A stretch of DNA of 64,000 bases from Porticoccus sp. (GTDB taxonomy: Bacteria > Pseudomonadota > Gammaproteobacteria > Pseudomonadales > Porticoccaceae): contig NVUM01000005.1 of assembly GCA_002733125.1 (NCBI GenBank), positions 2,409-66,408 on the forward strand. Direction: 5' to 3'. Within the stretch, counting starts at the first letter, position 1, and the number at the start of each line of letters is the position of its first letter. Below are positions 46,910-55,735 of this stretch, one piece after another. The position numbers and the translations under genes are program-made. The notes beneath the pieces are model-generated. The model made no database searches and was not told where the DNA came from. It saw only the letters and a list, made by a program, of their open reading frames with translations.

Positions 46910-48094
46910 TTAGGAGTCCGGGTCGTTCAGGCTGGGGCCTGAACCAGAACCGCCACCGTCACCACCGCGCAAGGTGTGGGCGACCGTCGTGGCGGTATGG
47001 GAAAGTTGCTGGCGACGTTGCAACTGCCTGGCCCAGGCCGGCTGTCCACCCGAGGTTGTTGTGTGTTTCGGGATTGAGGCCGCGGAGTCCATGGCCGAAC
47101 TCGCCCCACTGGCCGCAGCCTTCATCGAGCTGGCACCTCCTGCCGCCATCCGAACGGCACCGGGGGCCATTCGCGCACCGGCGACCACAGCGCCACCCAC
47201 TCCAGTGGCAGCAGCACCCAGGGCCACGGCGGTCCCGGCCGCGCCGAGGGTGGCGCCCGCCATCGCTCCGGCGCCTAGTTGTGGTGAGCCGGAAACCAAG
47301 CCAGTGGCAATACCCGGCCCAAAGATTCCCAAGGCCAACAGCGCCAGGGAGGCCAGCATGATCACCAGCGCAAAATCCACAGAGGGTTCATCCGGGGCGA
47401 CCTGGAACTCGGCAAAGAGCCCCGTGCCGATACCAATGATCACCGCCAACACCAGCACCTTGACGCCGGAGGACACCACGTTGCCCAGGACTTTTTCAGC
47501 GAGAAAGGCAGTCTTGTTCCACAATGCGAAGGGCACCAACACAAACCCGGCCAGGGTAGTCAGCTTGAACTCGATTAAGGTGATGAAGAGCTGGATCGCC
47601 AACACAAAGAAAGTCAGGATCACCACCAGCCAAGCCAGGAACAGCACCACGATGGGCGTGATATTGACGAATACCTCCGGGAAGCCGGACATCTCGCTGA
47701 TCTGCTCCAGGATTGGCGCGCCGGCATCCACGCCCACCTTGGCCAGGCGGCCCGGTTGCAGGAATTCCGCAGCCGTCATCCCAGTACCCGACGCCATCAA
47801 CCCCAACCCGGCGAAGGAGCGGAACACGATACCCGCCAGCGTATTGAAGTTGCCTATGATGTAGGCGAAGGCTCCCACGTAGAGCACCTTGCGAATCAGG
47901 CGAACCAGCACGTCATCGGCCTGCCCGGTAGCATGGCTCAGCGCCCAGAAAAGTCCCGCGATGGTCATGTCGATCACCACCAGGGTGGCTGTCAGAAACG
48001 CCACTTCTCCACCCAGCAACCCGAAACCCGAATCGATGTAGGTGGAGAAGACGTTGAGGAAGCGGTCGATTACCGCGACATCATCCATGGCCAC
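46910..48094 (-). CDS. trbL: Conjugal transfer protein TrbL (VirB6)
   Basis: A 394-residue polytopic inner-membrane protein. It has at least six hydrophobic segments, among them FLTATLVVIDMTIAGLFWAL and VFVNITPIVVLFLAWLVVIL, as in the VirB6/TrbL core. The C-terminal 120 residues are Ala/Gly/Ser rich (GAAGTAVALGAAATG and MDSAASIPKHTTTS), a flexible tail common in TrbL. VirB6 proteins form part of the substrate path across the inner membrane. It is separated from trbJ by 40 bases. Confidence 0.9.
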   Translation of the reverse strand: MAMDDVAVIDRFLNVFSTYIDSGFGLLGGEVAFLTATLVVIDMTIAGLFWALSHATGQADDVLVRLIRKVLYVGAFAYIIGNFNTLAGIVFRSFAGLGLMASGTGMTAAEFLQPGRLAKVGVDAGAPILEQISEMSGFPEVFVNITPIVVLFLAWLVVILTFFVLAIQLFITLIEFKLTTLAGFVLVPFALWNKTAFLAEKVLGNVVSSGVKVLVLAVIIGIGTGLFAEFQVAPDEPSVDFALVIMLASLALLALGIFGPGIATGLVSGSPQLGAGAMAGATLGAAGTAVALGAAATGVGGAVVAGARMAPGAVRMAAGGASSMKAAASGASSAMDSAASIPKHTTTSGGQPAWARQLQRRQQLSHTATTVAHTLRGGDGGGSGSGPSLNDPDS

Positions 48095-48134
48095 GCGCCT
48101 CCATCGGAACAGGTATCAAAGTCATCACACTGCC

Positions 48135-48899
48135 TCAATACCCGTAGAAGGAAACCGGCTGCGGTGTGTAGGCCGTGCCCTCCCCCAGGAATCGACGGGT
48201 CACTTCCCGGCCACGCTCTGTGGCGGCAGCCTGCCGGGCCAACTCCAGGGACGCGGCCCGATCCTGCGTCAGCCGCAGTTGCTGGGACTGGATGGACTGC
48301 TTGGCCTGCAACGCGAGCAGTTGGTTGGTAGCCTGCATCGCCTGCAGGGCACCGTTGGCTGACTGACTCTGATTCACCAGATCCGTCAACACGCCCTCGT
48401 CTGAAGACAGGTTCTGGGACACCTGCCCCTGCATGCGCATCGCCGTGTGCAGGCCATCAAGGGTGTGCGCCCAACGCTCACGGGCATCCTGGGCCATACG
48501 GTCACCGCTTACGCTAGCCGCGTATTCCTGCGGGTAGAGCCTGGCAAATTCCTGGTCAATGCGGTTTACCTCATAGGCCAAGCCCTGGGCCTCGGCAATC
48601 AGGCGCCCGGTGGTCGCCAGTGCCGAGCGCAGTCGATTCACCGAATTGAAATCAAGCCGCTCCAGATTCCGCGCCTGGTTGATCAGCATGTTCGCCTCGT
48701 TCTGCAGCTGCTGTACCTGGTTGTTGATCTGCTCCAGGGTGCGGGCGGCGGTCAGCATGTTCTGCGCCAGATTCGAGGGGTCGAGCACAATATCGCCGAC
48801 ACCAAACAGAGCCTGGGCAGGCTGGACGACGGTGAAGGCAATGGCGCTGGCCAGCGCCGCCACGCGAAAGCGGGATACCAACGAGGGTTTACGGTTCAT
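48135..48899 (-). CDS. trbJ: Conjugal transfer protein TrbJ (VirB5-like)
   Basis: A 254-residue periplasmic protein. A signal peptide (SRFRVAALASAIAFTVVQPA, cleaved after AQA) is followed by long helices rich in Gln/Asn (TLEQINNQVQQLQNEANMLI and NQSQSANGALQAMQATNQLL). TrbJ/VirB5 proteins sit at the pilus tip or help adhesion. The start at 48899 is chosen by the signal peptide; the frame further upstream lies in trbE. It overlaps the trbE end by 11 bases. Confidence 0.9.
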   Translation of the reverse strand: MNRKPSLVSRFRVAALASAIAFTVVQPAQALFGVGDIVLDPSNLAQNMLTAARTLEQINNQVQQLQNEANMLINQARNLERLDFNSVNRLRSALATTGRLIAEAQGLAYEVNRIDQEFARLYPQEYAASVSGDRMAQDARERWAHTLDGLHTAMRMQGQVSQNLSSDEGVLTDLVNQSQSANGALQAMQATNQLLALQAKQSIQSQQLRLTQDRAASLELARQAAATERGREVTRRFLGEGTAYTPQPVSFYGY

Positions 48900-51345
48900 G
48901 GCTTTTCCTCCTGGGAAGTTCATCCAGAGATGCTCCTGCGGGTGAGTGTTGATCAAGCAATTGCGCCGCCCAATCGAGGCCTCGATGGCGCAGCCAGGCG
49001 GCGGCAAAATCAGGTACCGGCATCGAGGCCAGCAGCGCATCCATCGCGCGCTGATCCTCGGGCGTCGAGGCGCCGGCAAAGGCGAGCGCCACCGGCCCCA
49101 GGTCCAGGTCGAACAGACGATTGCCTAGGCGTGACTGGTAGTAGTAATCGCGCTTGGGCTCGGCAGTGGCGACAATCTGAATCTGCCGGGCATTGAGTCC
49201 GAAGCCTTCGTAGATGGAGCGAATCTGTGGCTCGGTGGCCTGGGGGTTGGGCAGGAAAATGCGGCTTGCGCAACTTTCAATAATCGCCGGCGCGATGCTG
49301 GAACCCTGGATATCCGCCAGCGACTGGGTGGCGAAAATCACGCTGACGTTCTTCTTGCGCAGGGTCTTCAGCCACTGGCGGATGCGCGCCGCGAACACCG
49401 GATCGTCGAGGAATAGCCAGGCCTCATCCAATATCAGAAGCGTCGGAGCCCCGTCGAAACGCTCATCGAGGCGTGCGAACAACACGCCCAGTACGGCCAG
49501 CACGGCAGCGCGGCTGGCCATCAATTCCTCCATCTCGAAGCACTGCACATCGGCTGTACCCAGGCGGTCATGCTCGGCGTCCAGCAGCTTGCCGTGGGCA
49601 CCACCCAGCAGGTACGGGGCCAGCGCCTGACGCAGTGCATTGTGCTGCAGCAGGACGGAAAACCCCGTCAGAGTGCGCTGCTCCATCGGCGCACCGGCCA
49701 GGCTTTCCAGCGCCGACCAGATCGCGGCTTTTTCATCGGGGCCAAGGGTTACCCCTTCCTGCCGTATCCGCCCTTCCAGCCATTCCGCCGCCCAGGCGCG
49801 GCGCTCCTCCCGGTCGATACCGGCCAGGGGTTGAAAGGCAATCTCGCCCTCCGCACCCAAGTCGTAGTGCTCGCCACCAAGGCCCAGAATCGTCGCGCGC
49901 AGAGAGCGCCCCATGTCGAAAGCGAAAATCCGCGAACCCGGATAGCGACGAAACTGCAAGGCTAGTGTGGCCAGCAGCACCGACTTGCCCATACCGGTAG
50001 GCCCCACCACCAGGGTATGACCGACATCACCAATATGGGTGACCAGCCGGAACGGCGTGGCGCCATCGGTGCGCGTGACAATCAACGGCGGGCCGTCCAG
50101 ATGAACATTCTTCATCGGCCCCGCCCAGACCGCCGACACCGGCAGCAGGTGCGCCAGGTTTAGCGTAGAGACAATGGGCTGGCGCACATTGGCGTAGGCA
50201 TTGCCCGGGATCGAGGACAGCCAAGCCTCCACGGCATTGATTGTCTCGGGGATGGTGACAAAACCCCGTCCCTGGATGACCCGTTCCACCTGGCGCAGCT
50301 TCTCATCGGCAATATCCGGGTTCTCGTCCAGCACTGTCACTGTAGCGGTCACATAACCAAAGGCCACCTGGTCACTACCGAGTTCCTGCAGGGCGGCGTC
50401 CGCATCCCCCGCCTTGTTCGAGGCATCGGTATCCACCAGCGGGCTTTCCTGCTGGAACAGGGTCTCCCGCAATAGCGCCGCCACGTTCTTGCGCTTGGCA
50501 AACCACTGCCGGCGCAGGCGGCCCAGCTCCCGTTCTGCCTCCGCCTTGTCCAGGCACAAGAAGCGGGTATTCCAGCGGTAGCCGAAACCCAACCGGTTCA
50601 GGTCATCCAGAATCCCCGGCCAGGTCGAGGTGGGAAAACCCCGCACCGAAGCAACCCGCAGGTGAGCCTCGCCCAGCATCGGCGCCAGGCCACCGGTCAA
50701 CGGGCTGTCGGCCAGCAAAGCGTCAAGATGGAACGGTGTCTCCGGTACCACCACTGGATGACGGCGAGTGGAAACGGTGCCGTGCAAATAGGTCAGCGTC
50801 TCGCTGTCATCCAGCCAAGCCAGTTCCGGCATCACGCCATCGAGCAGATCGAACACGCGGTCCGTCTCCGCCGTAAAGGCGTCCAGACGCTCACGCCAGT
50901 TCGCCCCCTGGCGAGACGTATTTTCGTACAAGAGGCTGGCCGCCCGGGCACGGGACTCTTCCGGTGGCAGGTACACCAGCGTCAGGTGATAGACGCTTTC
51001 GAAGTGGCTGTGGTTTTCCTCGAAGGCAGCTCGCCTTTCCTCCTCCACCAGCCAGGACAGTGGCTCGGGAAACTCCGACTGCGGATAGCCTGCTGCCTGG
51101 AGTCGTTCGGCTTCCACGAACAGCGCCCAGCCCGATCCCAGGCGCCGCAGCGCGTTATTGAGCCGCGCCGATGTGGCGATTAGTTCGCCTTGGGTGGCAC
51201 TGTCCAGATCCGGCCCCCGAAAGCGCGCCGTGCGCTGGAACGATCCATCCTTGTTGAGTACCACTCCTCTAGCGACCAGCCCTGCCCAGGGCAACCAATC
51301 AGCCAACAGGGCGGGACGCTTGCGGTATTCGGTCAGGTTCAGCAT
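48889..51345 (-). CDS. trbE: Conjugal transfer ATPase TrbE (VirB4)
   Basis: An 818-residue ATPase that powers pilus assembly and substrate transfer. The N-terminal CagE/TrbE domain begins with LTEYRKRPALLADWLPWAGL. Walker A is VVGPTGMGKSVLLATLALQF near residue 450 and Walker B TLLILDEAWLFLDD near 640; the later motif VIFATQSLADIQGSSIAP is also present. The length is typical of VirB4 proteins. It begins nine bases after trbD and its end overlaps trbJ. Confidence 0.95.
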   Translation of the reverse strand: MLNLTEYRKRPALLADWLPWAGLVARGVVLNKDGSFQRTARFRGPDLDSATQGELIATSARLNNALRRLGSGWALFVEAERLQAAGYPQSEFPEPLSWLVEEERRAAFEENHSHFESVYHLTLVYLPPEESRARAASLLYENTSRQGANWRERLDAFTAETDRVFDLLDGVMPELAWLDDSETLTYLHGTVSTRRHPVVVPETPFHLDALLADSPLTGGLAPMLGEAHLRVASVRGFPTSTWPGILDDLNRLGFGYRWNTRFLCLDKAEAERELGRLRRQWFAKRKNVAALLRETLFQQESPLVDTDASNKAGDADAALQELGSDQVAFGYVTATVTVLDENPDIADEKLRQVERVIQGRGFVTIPETINAVEAWLSSIPGNAYANVRQPIVSTLNLAHLLPVSAVWAGPMKNVHLDGPPLIVTRTDGATPFRLVTHIGDVGHTLVVGPTGMGKSVLLATLALQFRRYPGSRIFAFDMGRSLRATILGLGGEHYDLGAEGEIAFQPLAGIDREERRAWAAEWLEGRIRQEGVTLGPDEKAAIWSALESLAGAPMEQRTLTGFSVLLQHNALRQALAPYLLGGAHGKLLDAEHDRLGTADVQCFEMEELMASRAAVLAVLGVLFARLDERFDGAPTLLILDEAWLFLDDPVFAARIRQWLKTLRKKNVSVIFATQSLADIQGSSIAPAIIESCASRIFLPNPQATEPQIRSIYEGFGLNARQIQIVATAEPKRDYYYQSRLGNRLFDLDLGPVALAFAGASTPEDQRAMDALLASMPVPDFAAAWLRHRGLDWAAQLLDQHSPAGASLDELPRRKSHEP

Positions 51346-51354
51346 CGTCTCCCC

Positions 51355-51627
51355 TCACACATCCAGCAAAGGCTTGTGCTTAAGATGCCGCAGGAACACC
51401 GCCATGAACTGCGGGTCGGCCTGCGCACCCCACACCGCCAGGGAATGCCCCAGCAGCCACAGCACCAGGCCGGGCAACCACAGTTGCAGTCCCAATCCCA
51501 CCGCGGCTGCCAGAGTGCCGTTGGCGATAGCCACGGTACGCGGTGCCCCACCCAGCAGGATCGGCTCGGTCAGTGCCCGGTGCAGCGGCACCTCGAAACC
51601 GTCGGTGAATGCGGACACTCCGTTCAT
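51355..51627 (-). CDS. trbD: Conjugal transfer protein TrbD (VirB3)
   Basis: A 90-residue inner-membrane protein with two hydrophobic segments (LGGAPRTVAIANGTLAAAVG and LGLQLWLPGLVLWLLGHSLA). It carries the VirB3-type start EVPLHRALTEPILLGG. It is thought to help VirB4 associate with the membrane. It overlaps trbC by four bases and precedes trbE by nine. Confidence 0.9.
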   Translation of the reverse strand: MNGVSAFTDGFEVPLHRALTEPILLGGAPRTVAIANGTLAAAVGLGLQLWLPGLVLWLLGHSLAVWGAQADPQFMAVFLRHLKHKPLLDV

Positions 51628-51977
51628 GCCACCACCGCCCCGCCAGAGAAGCTGAAGAAAGACAGGAAGAACGAGGAGGCCGCAAAGGCGATGGACAGGC
51701 CAAACACGATCTGCACCAGCCGCCGAAAACCGCCGGAAGTATCACCAAAGGCCAGTGCCAACCCGGTGGCGATAATGGCGATCACGGCGACAATCCGGGC
51801 CACCGGCCCCTGGATAGAATCGAGGATGGATTGCAGCGGCCCCTCCCAGGGCATGCTGGAACCTGCGGCCTGTGCCGTTGTCGCCAGGCACAGCAACAAC
51901 GCGGCAAACACCAGGGTGTTCAAGCCTGAACGTAAAACCGGATTTACAGAAATCCGCATTGGATGAACAGCGGTCAT
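51624..51977 (-). CDS. trbC: Conjugal pilin TrbC (VirB2)
   Basis: A 117-residue pilin precursor. A long signal (residues 15-37, LNTLVFAALLLCLATTAQAA) is followed by two helices separated by a short basic loop (IVAVIAIIATGLALAFG and VQIVFGLSIAFAASSFFLSF). This is the layout of VirB2 pilins that stack in the conjugative pilus. It overlaps trbB and trbD by four bases each. An in-frame Met at residue 7 is a possible alternative start. Confidence 0.9.
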   Translation of the reverse strand: MTAVHPMRISVNPVLRSGLNTLVFAALLLCLATTAQAAGSSMPWEGPLQSILDSIQGPVARIVAVIAIIATGLALAFGDTSGGFRRLVQIVFGLSIAFAASSFFLSFFSFSGGAVVA

Positions 51978-52993
51978 GATGGTTCTCCAGATGAGGTTGA
52001 GGATGAGGCCGTTGAAGATGAAAGCGGCGACAGGGATTCGTCGAGGTGATAGCCGTTGCTGTCGAAGCCGGTGACCCGGGCCACGGTGCGTACTTTGCGA
52101 GCACGACCGCGCCCCGCGATAAACACCACCACGTTCACTGCCTCGGCGATCAGCGCGCGCGGTGGCGTGATGGCGACTTCCAAGATCAGTTGCTCAAGAC
52201 GAAGCAGTGCACCGTGGGCGGAACCGGCATGTACGGTGGCGATGCCGCCGGGATGGCCTGTGCCCCAGACCTTGACCAAATCCAGCGCCTCGCCACCGCG
52301 CACCTCACCGACCACCACCCGGTCCGGGCGCAGGCGCATGGTGGCCCGCACCAGCTCGGTCATGGACACCACGCCGGGGCGTGTGCGAAGGGGTACGTGG
52401 TCTTTTGCAACACACTGGAGTTCAACCGTATCTTCCAATACCAGCACCCGGTCATCGGTGGCCGCAATCTCTGCCAGCAGTGCATTGGCAAGCGTCGTCT
52501 TGCCGGTACTGGTGCCGCCGGCCACCAGGATGTTCTGCCGCTCGCGCACCGCGGAGCGCAGGAAATCCGCCTGATCCTCTGCAAGCACTCCGTTACGCAC
52601 ATAGTCTTCCAGCGGAATTACCCCTACCGCGCGCTTGCGCAGGGCAAAGGCGGGCGCTGGTGACGCCGGAGGCAAGACACCCTCGAAACGCTCGCCGGTT
52701 TCCGGCAGCTCAGCACTCAGCAATGGCCGACCACGATGGACTTCCACACTCACGTGAGCCGCCACCAGGCGAATGATGCGTTCGCCATCGGCGGCGGACA
52801 GCGTTTCACCGGTTGGCGCTCGTCCCGTGGACAGACGATCCACCCACAAACTGCCATCCGGGTTGAGCATCACCTCCACCACATCCGGGTCCGCCAGCGC
52901 GGCGGCGATCAAGGGCCCCATGGCGGTACGCAGCATGCGGATGCGGCGGTCGAGTGATTGTGTCGAGGATGACGATGGGTGAGCCGCGTTCAT
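51974..52993 (-). CDS. trbB: Conjugal transfer ATPase TrbB (VirB11)
   Basis: A 339-residue hexameric secretion ATPase. Walker A is ILVAGGTSTGKTTLANALLA near residue 155, the Asp box VLVLEDTVELQC follows, then the His box GTGHPGGIATVHAGSAHG. Residues 30-120 form the N-terminal domain (LADPDVVEVMLNPDGSLWVD). VirB11 ATPases switch the secretion machine between pilus building and DNA transfer. It overlaps the RHH gene and trbC by four bases each. Confidence 0.95.
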   Translation of the reverse strand: MNAAHPSSSSTQSLDRRIRMLRTAMGPLIAAALADPDVVEVMLNPDGSLWVDRLSTGRAPTGETLSAADGERIIRLVAAHVSVEVHRGRPLLSAELPETGERFEGVLPPASPAPAFALRKRAVGVIPLEDYVRNGVLAEDQADFLRSAVRERQNILVAGGTSTGKTTLANALLAEIAATDDRVLVLEDTVELQCVAKDHVPLRTRPGVVSMTELVRATMRLRPDRVVVGEVRGGEALDLVKVWGTGHPGGIATVHAGSAHGALLRLEQLILEVAITPPRALIAEAVNVVVFIAGRGRARKVRTVARVTGFDSNGYHLDESLSPLSSSTASSSTSSGEPS

Positions 52994-53496
52994 GATTCGC
53001 CCGCCCCATCGTGCTGTTGTTGCTGCTCGCGCTCTTGGGCCTCAACCTGGGCGGCAATCTCATCCAGTCGTCGCGTATCGGGTTCCAATTCTTCATAAAC
53101 CTCCCGCACCAAACTGCGGCCACGCAAAATGTGGCGGCCCAACTGCTCGACGAATTGCTCGAAGCGCGCCCTGCCCTGGGCCCTGGCCGCCTCCTGATGT
53201 GACTCCGGCAGCGGCGTGCTCACCGTCAGGTAGTAGCGCACGTACAGCGCCACCGTCTCGATCAGGATGTTCTGGTCCCGCTCCAGTTTCTCGAACTGGC
53301 GGGACAGGCGATCCAGGCGTTTCGCCATGGCCGCCTCGCGCTTGTCGGCGGCATCGGGCGAGAGCCAGGATGCCAATGCCGCTGCAACGATGGACGACTT
53401 GGACACACCCTTCTTCGCGGACAACTCGTCCAGGCGTCTGGCATGATCGCGCTCGATAAATAGGTTCAGTCGGTGTCGGGAATACAGTCGGCTCAT
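52990..53496 (-). CDS. Ribbon-helix-helix protein between traG and trbB
   Basis: A 168-residue protein with an N-terminal RHH-like segment (RLNLFIERDHARRLDELSAK) followed by SKSSIVAAALASWL, typical of CopG/Arc DNA-binding proteins. The C-terminal two-thirds is helical and Arg/Glu rich, ending in a Gln-rich tail. A gene of this type is constant between traG and trbB in Tn4371-like elements and may regulate transfer or contact DNA at oriT. It overlaps both neighbours by four bases. Confidence 0.85.
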   Translation of the reverse strand: MSRLYSRHRLNLFIERDHARRLDELSAKKGVSKSSIVAAALASWLSPDAADKREAAMAKRLDRLSRQFEKLERDQNILIETVALYVRYYLTVSTPLPESHQEAARAQGRARFEQFVEQLGRHILRGRSLVREVYEELEPDTRRLDEIAAQVEAQEREQQQQHDGAGES

Positions 53497-55487
53497 AGGG
53501 CAATTCCATCGTCGGGGTCGAGGGCGGCCTGCCGTGCCAAACGTTGCAGGCGCGGATCAAACTTCGAGGGCAAGGGCGTGATGCCGTCCTCATCATCCAA
53601 TAGGGTCAGGTCATTGGTGGATGGTTTGGCTTCCAGCTCCCAGGTCACAGTCTCCGAGAGTTCCGGTTGCCGACGCGGACCGCCATCATCACTCCCTCCG
53701 GCGTCACCAACCGCGGTGGAAGCCACAGCCGGCACCGTCGGCACCGCCAGTTCACTCCAGTCATTGGGGCGAACCTCAGGCACGTCGATATAACGCCCTT
53801 CATCCAGAACAGGAGGTGGCAGTACCCGACGGGTAAAATTGGCATCCAGGTAATAGCGCAGCTTCTTTGCCTTGATCGGCGGCTGACCCGAAACCATCAC
53901 CACCGCTTCGTCCGGCGGCAATTGCATCACCTCCCCCGGCGTCAACAGGGGCCGCGCCGTCTCCTGGCGCGAGACCATCAAATGCCCCAACCAGGGTGCC
54001 AGCCGGTGTCCGGCGTAGTTGCGCTGCGCCCGCAGTTCGGTAGCCGTACCCAGGGTGTCGGAAATCCGCTTGGCGGTGCGCTCGTCGTTGGTGGCGAAGG
54101 TCACCCGTACATGGCAGTTGTCGAGAATGGCGTGGTTGACGCCGTAGGCCTTGTCGATCTGGTTGAGGCTCTGGGCGATCAGGAAACTGCGAATGCCGTA
54201 GCCCGCCATAAAGGCGAGTGCCGACTCGAAAAAGTCCAGTCGGCCCAGTGCGGGAAACTCGTCCAGCATCAGCAACAGCTTGTGCCGACGCTCGATGCCG
54301 TCGCTGCCATCCAGGGATTCGGTCAACCGCCGTCCGATCTGGTTGAGGATCAAGCGAATCAAAGGTTTCGTGCGGTTGATGTCCGAAGGCGGCACCACCA
54401 GGTACAGGGACACCGGGTTTTCGGCGGCGATCAGATCAGCAATACGCCAGTCGCAGCGGGAGGTCACGGCGGCCACGGTCGGGTCACGGTACAGCCCCAG
54501 GAAACTCATGGCGGTGGACAGCACACCGGAGCGCTCGTTGTCCGCCTTGTTGAGCACTTCCCGTGCCGCCGAGGCCACCACCGGATTTGGCCCATCATCC
54601 AAATGCCTGGTGGTCATCATCCGGTGCAGGGTCACCTCGAAGGGACAGGCCGGATCGGAGAGGAAGTTGGCGACACCGCGCAGGGATTTATCTTCACCCG
54701 CGTAAAGCACATGCAGGATGGCGCCGACCAGCAAGGCATGAGAGGTTTTCTCCCAGTGGTTGCGGCGCTCCAGTGCGCCTTCGGGGTCCACCAGGATATC
54801 GGCAATATTCTGCACATCGCGGACTTCATGGGCACCGCGCCGCACTTCCAGCAAGGGGTTGTAGGCCGCCGACTTGGCATCAGTGGGATTGAACAGCAAG
54901 CAGTGGGAAAACCGTGCCCGCCAGCCAGCAGTCAGTTGCCAGTTCTCGCCCTTGATGTCGTGGATCACCGCCGAGGCGGGCCAGGACAACAGGGTTGGCA
55001 CCACAAGGCCCACACCCTTCCCTGAGCGGGTCGGTGCGAAGGTCAATACATGTTCCGGGCCTTCGTGGCGCAGGTATTTATCGTCGTGCTGGCCAAGAAA
55101 AACACCGGCATTGCCGGTCAGACCGGCACGGTGGATTTCCGCAGACTCCGCCCAGCGCGCCGAACCGTAGGTGGTCACCAACCGCGATTGGCGGGAGCGC
55201 CAGATCGACATACCGATGGCGACCACCACGCTGACCAGACCACTGGCCCCGGCGATGGCACCGCCGGTGACAAACACGCCGGGCGCATAGGCGTCGAAGA
55301 AAAACCACCAGTCGAACAAGCGCCATGGGTGGTAAACCGGTTTATCCAGCAGTTCGAACCAGGGGGCACCCAAACGAGACTGGTAGCCCAGCGCGTCGGC
55401 CACCCACTGGGTGGCACCCCACACCCCGGCGATGACGATGCCGAACACCGTCAGCACCTGACCGTAGAGTACGCCTGTCGCCCGCAT
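53493..55487 (-). CDS. traG: Type IV coupling protein TraG (VirD4)
   Basis: A 664-residue ATPase that delivers the relaxase-DNA complex to the channel. Two N-terminal helices (residues 8-30 and 75-100) anchor it. Walker A is TFAPTRSGKGVGLVVPTLLS near residue 165, Walker B LLLMLDEFPALGRLDFFES near 365, followed by IRSFLIAQSLNQIDKAYG. ATG 55487 has GGAGG with five bases spacing; an upstream frame to 55535 lacks such support. It is first in the trb operon and ends overlapping the RHH gene. The metR stop codon lies about 250 bases upstream, which is unusual because TraG is normally preceded by other transfer or cargo genes. Confidence 0.93.
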   Translation of the reverse strand: MRATGVLYGQVLTVFGIVIAGVWGATQWVADALGYQSRLGAPWFELLDKPVYHPWRLFDWWFFFDAYAPGVFVTGGAIAGASGLVSVVVAIGMSIWRSRQSRLVTTYGSARWAESAEIHRAGLTGNAGVFLGQHDDKYLRHEGPEHVLTFAPTRSGKGVGLVVPTLLSWPASAVIHDIKGENWQLTAGWRARFSHCLLFNPTDAKSAAYNPLLEVRRGAHEVRDVQNIADILVDPEGALERRNHWEKTSHALLVGAILHVLYAGEDKSLRGVANFLSDPACPFEVTLHRMMTTRHLDDGPNPVVASAAREVLNKADNERSGVLSTAMSFLGLYRDPTVAAVTSRCDWRIADLIAAENPVSLYLVVPPSDINRTKPLIRLILNQIGRRLTESLDGSDGIERRHKLLLMLDEFPALGRLDFFESALAFMAGYGIRSFLIAQSLNQIDKAYGVNHAILDNCHVRVTFATNDERTAKRISDTLGTATELRAQRNYAGHRLAPWLGHLMVSRQETARPLLTPGEVMQLPPDEAVVMVSGQPPIKAKKLRYYLDANFTRRVLPPPVLDEGRYIDVPEVRPNDWSELAVPTVPAVASTAVGDAGGSDDGGPRRQPELSETVTWELEAKPSTNDLTLLDDEDGITPLPSKFDPRLQRLARQAALDPDDGIAL

Positions 55488-55735
55488 ATCCGCCTCCGAA
55501 TTTGCCCTGGTTTCGCACGCACATGAGCGCGCCAACAGGTGTCAGATTCGGTGCTGGATCAGTGCCGGTCAAAGACTGTTATCGGCACAATACAGAACGG
55601 AAATGCAAGATTGCCAGGCAAGGCGAACGGGATAAAACTACCGGGAATGAGAGGGTATTTCAGCAAAGCAAGTTAAGGATCCAAATTTGCTTCGCTTAAT
55701 TCGCGCCGGAATGTCGGCTTTCTTCCAGTCTCTCT

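Larger units (their letters stand above)
43646..55487 (-). mobile_element. Trb-type conjugation module (traG, RHH, trbBCDEJLFGI, DUF2274)
   Basis: Twelve genes on one strand with mostly 4-base overlaps encode the coupling protein, ATPases, channel and pilus parts of a Trb/VirB-like type IV secretion system. The order is that of Tn4371-family ICEs. No frame is broken, so the mating bridge should be functional, but a relaxase, oriT and integrase are not found in the window. Confidence 0.85.

Noticed and set aside
46974..47864. Plus-strand open frame of 296 codons within trbL
   Set aside because: Antisense to trbL and rich in Ala/Pro/Thr, as expected of a reverse-frame shadow.
53667..55025. Plus-strand open frame of 452 codons within traG
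   Set aside because: Antisense to traG, which has all coupling-protein motifs; the translation has no recognisable domain.
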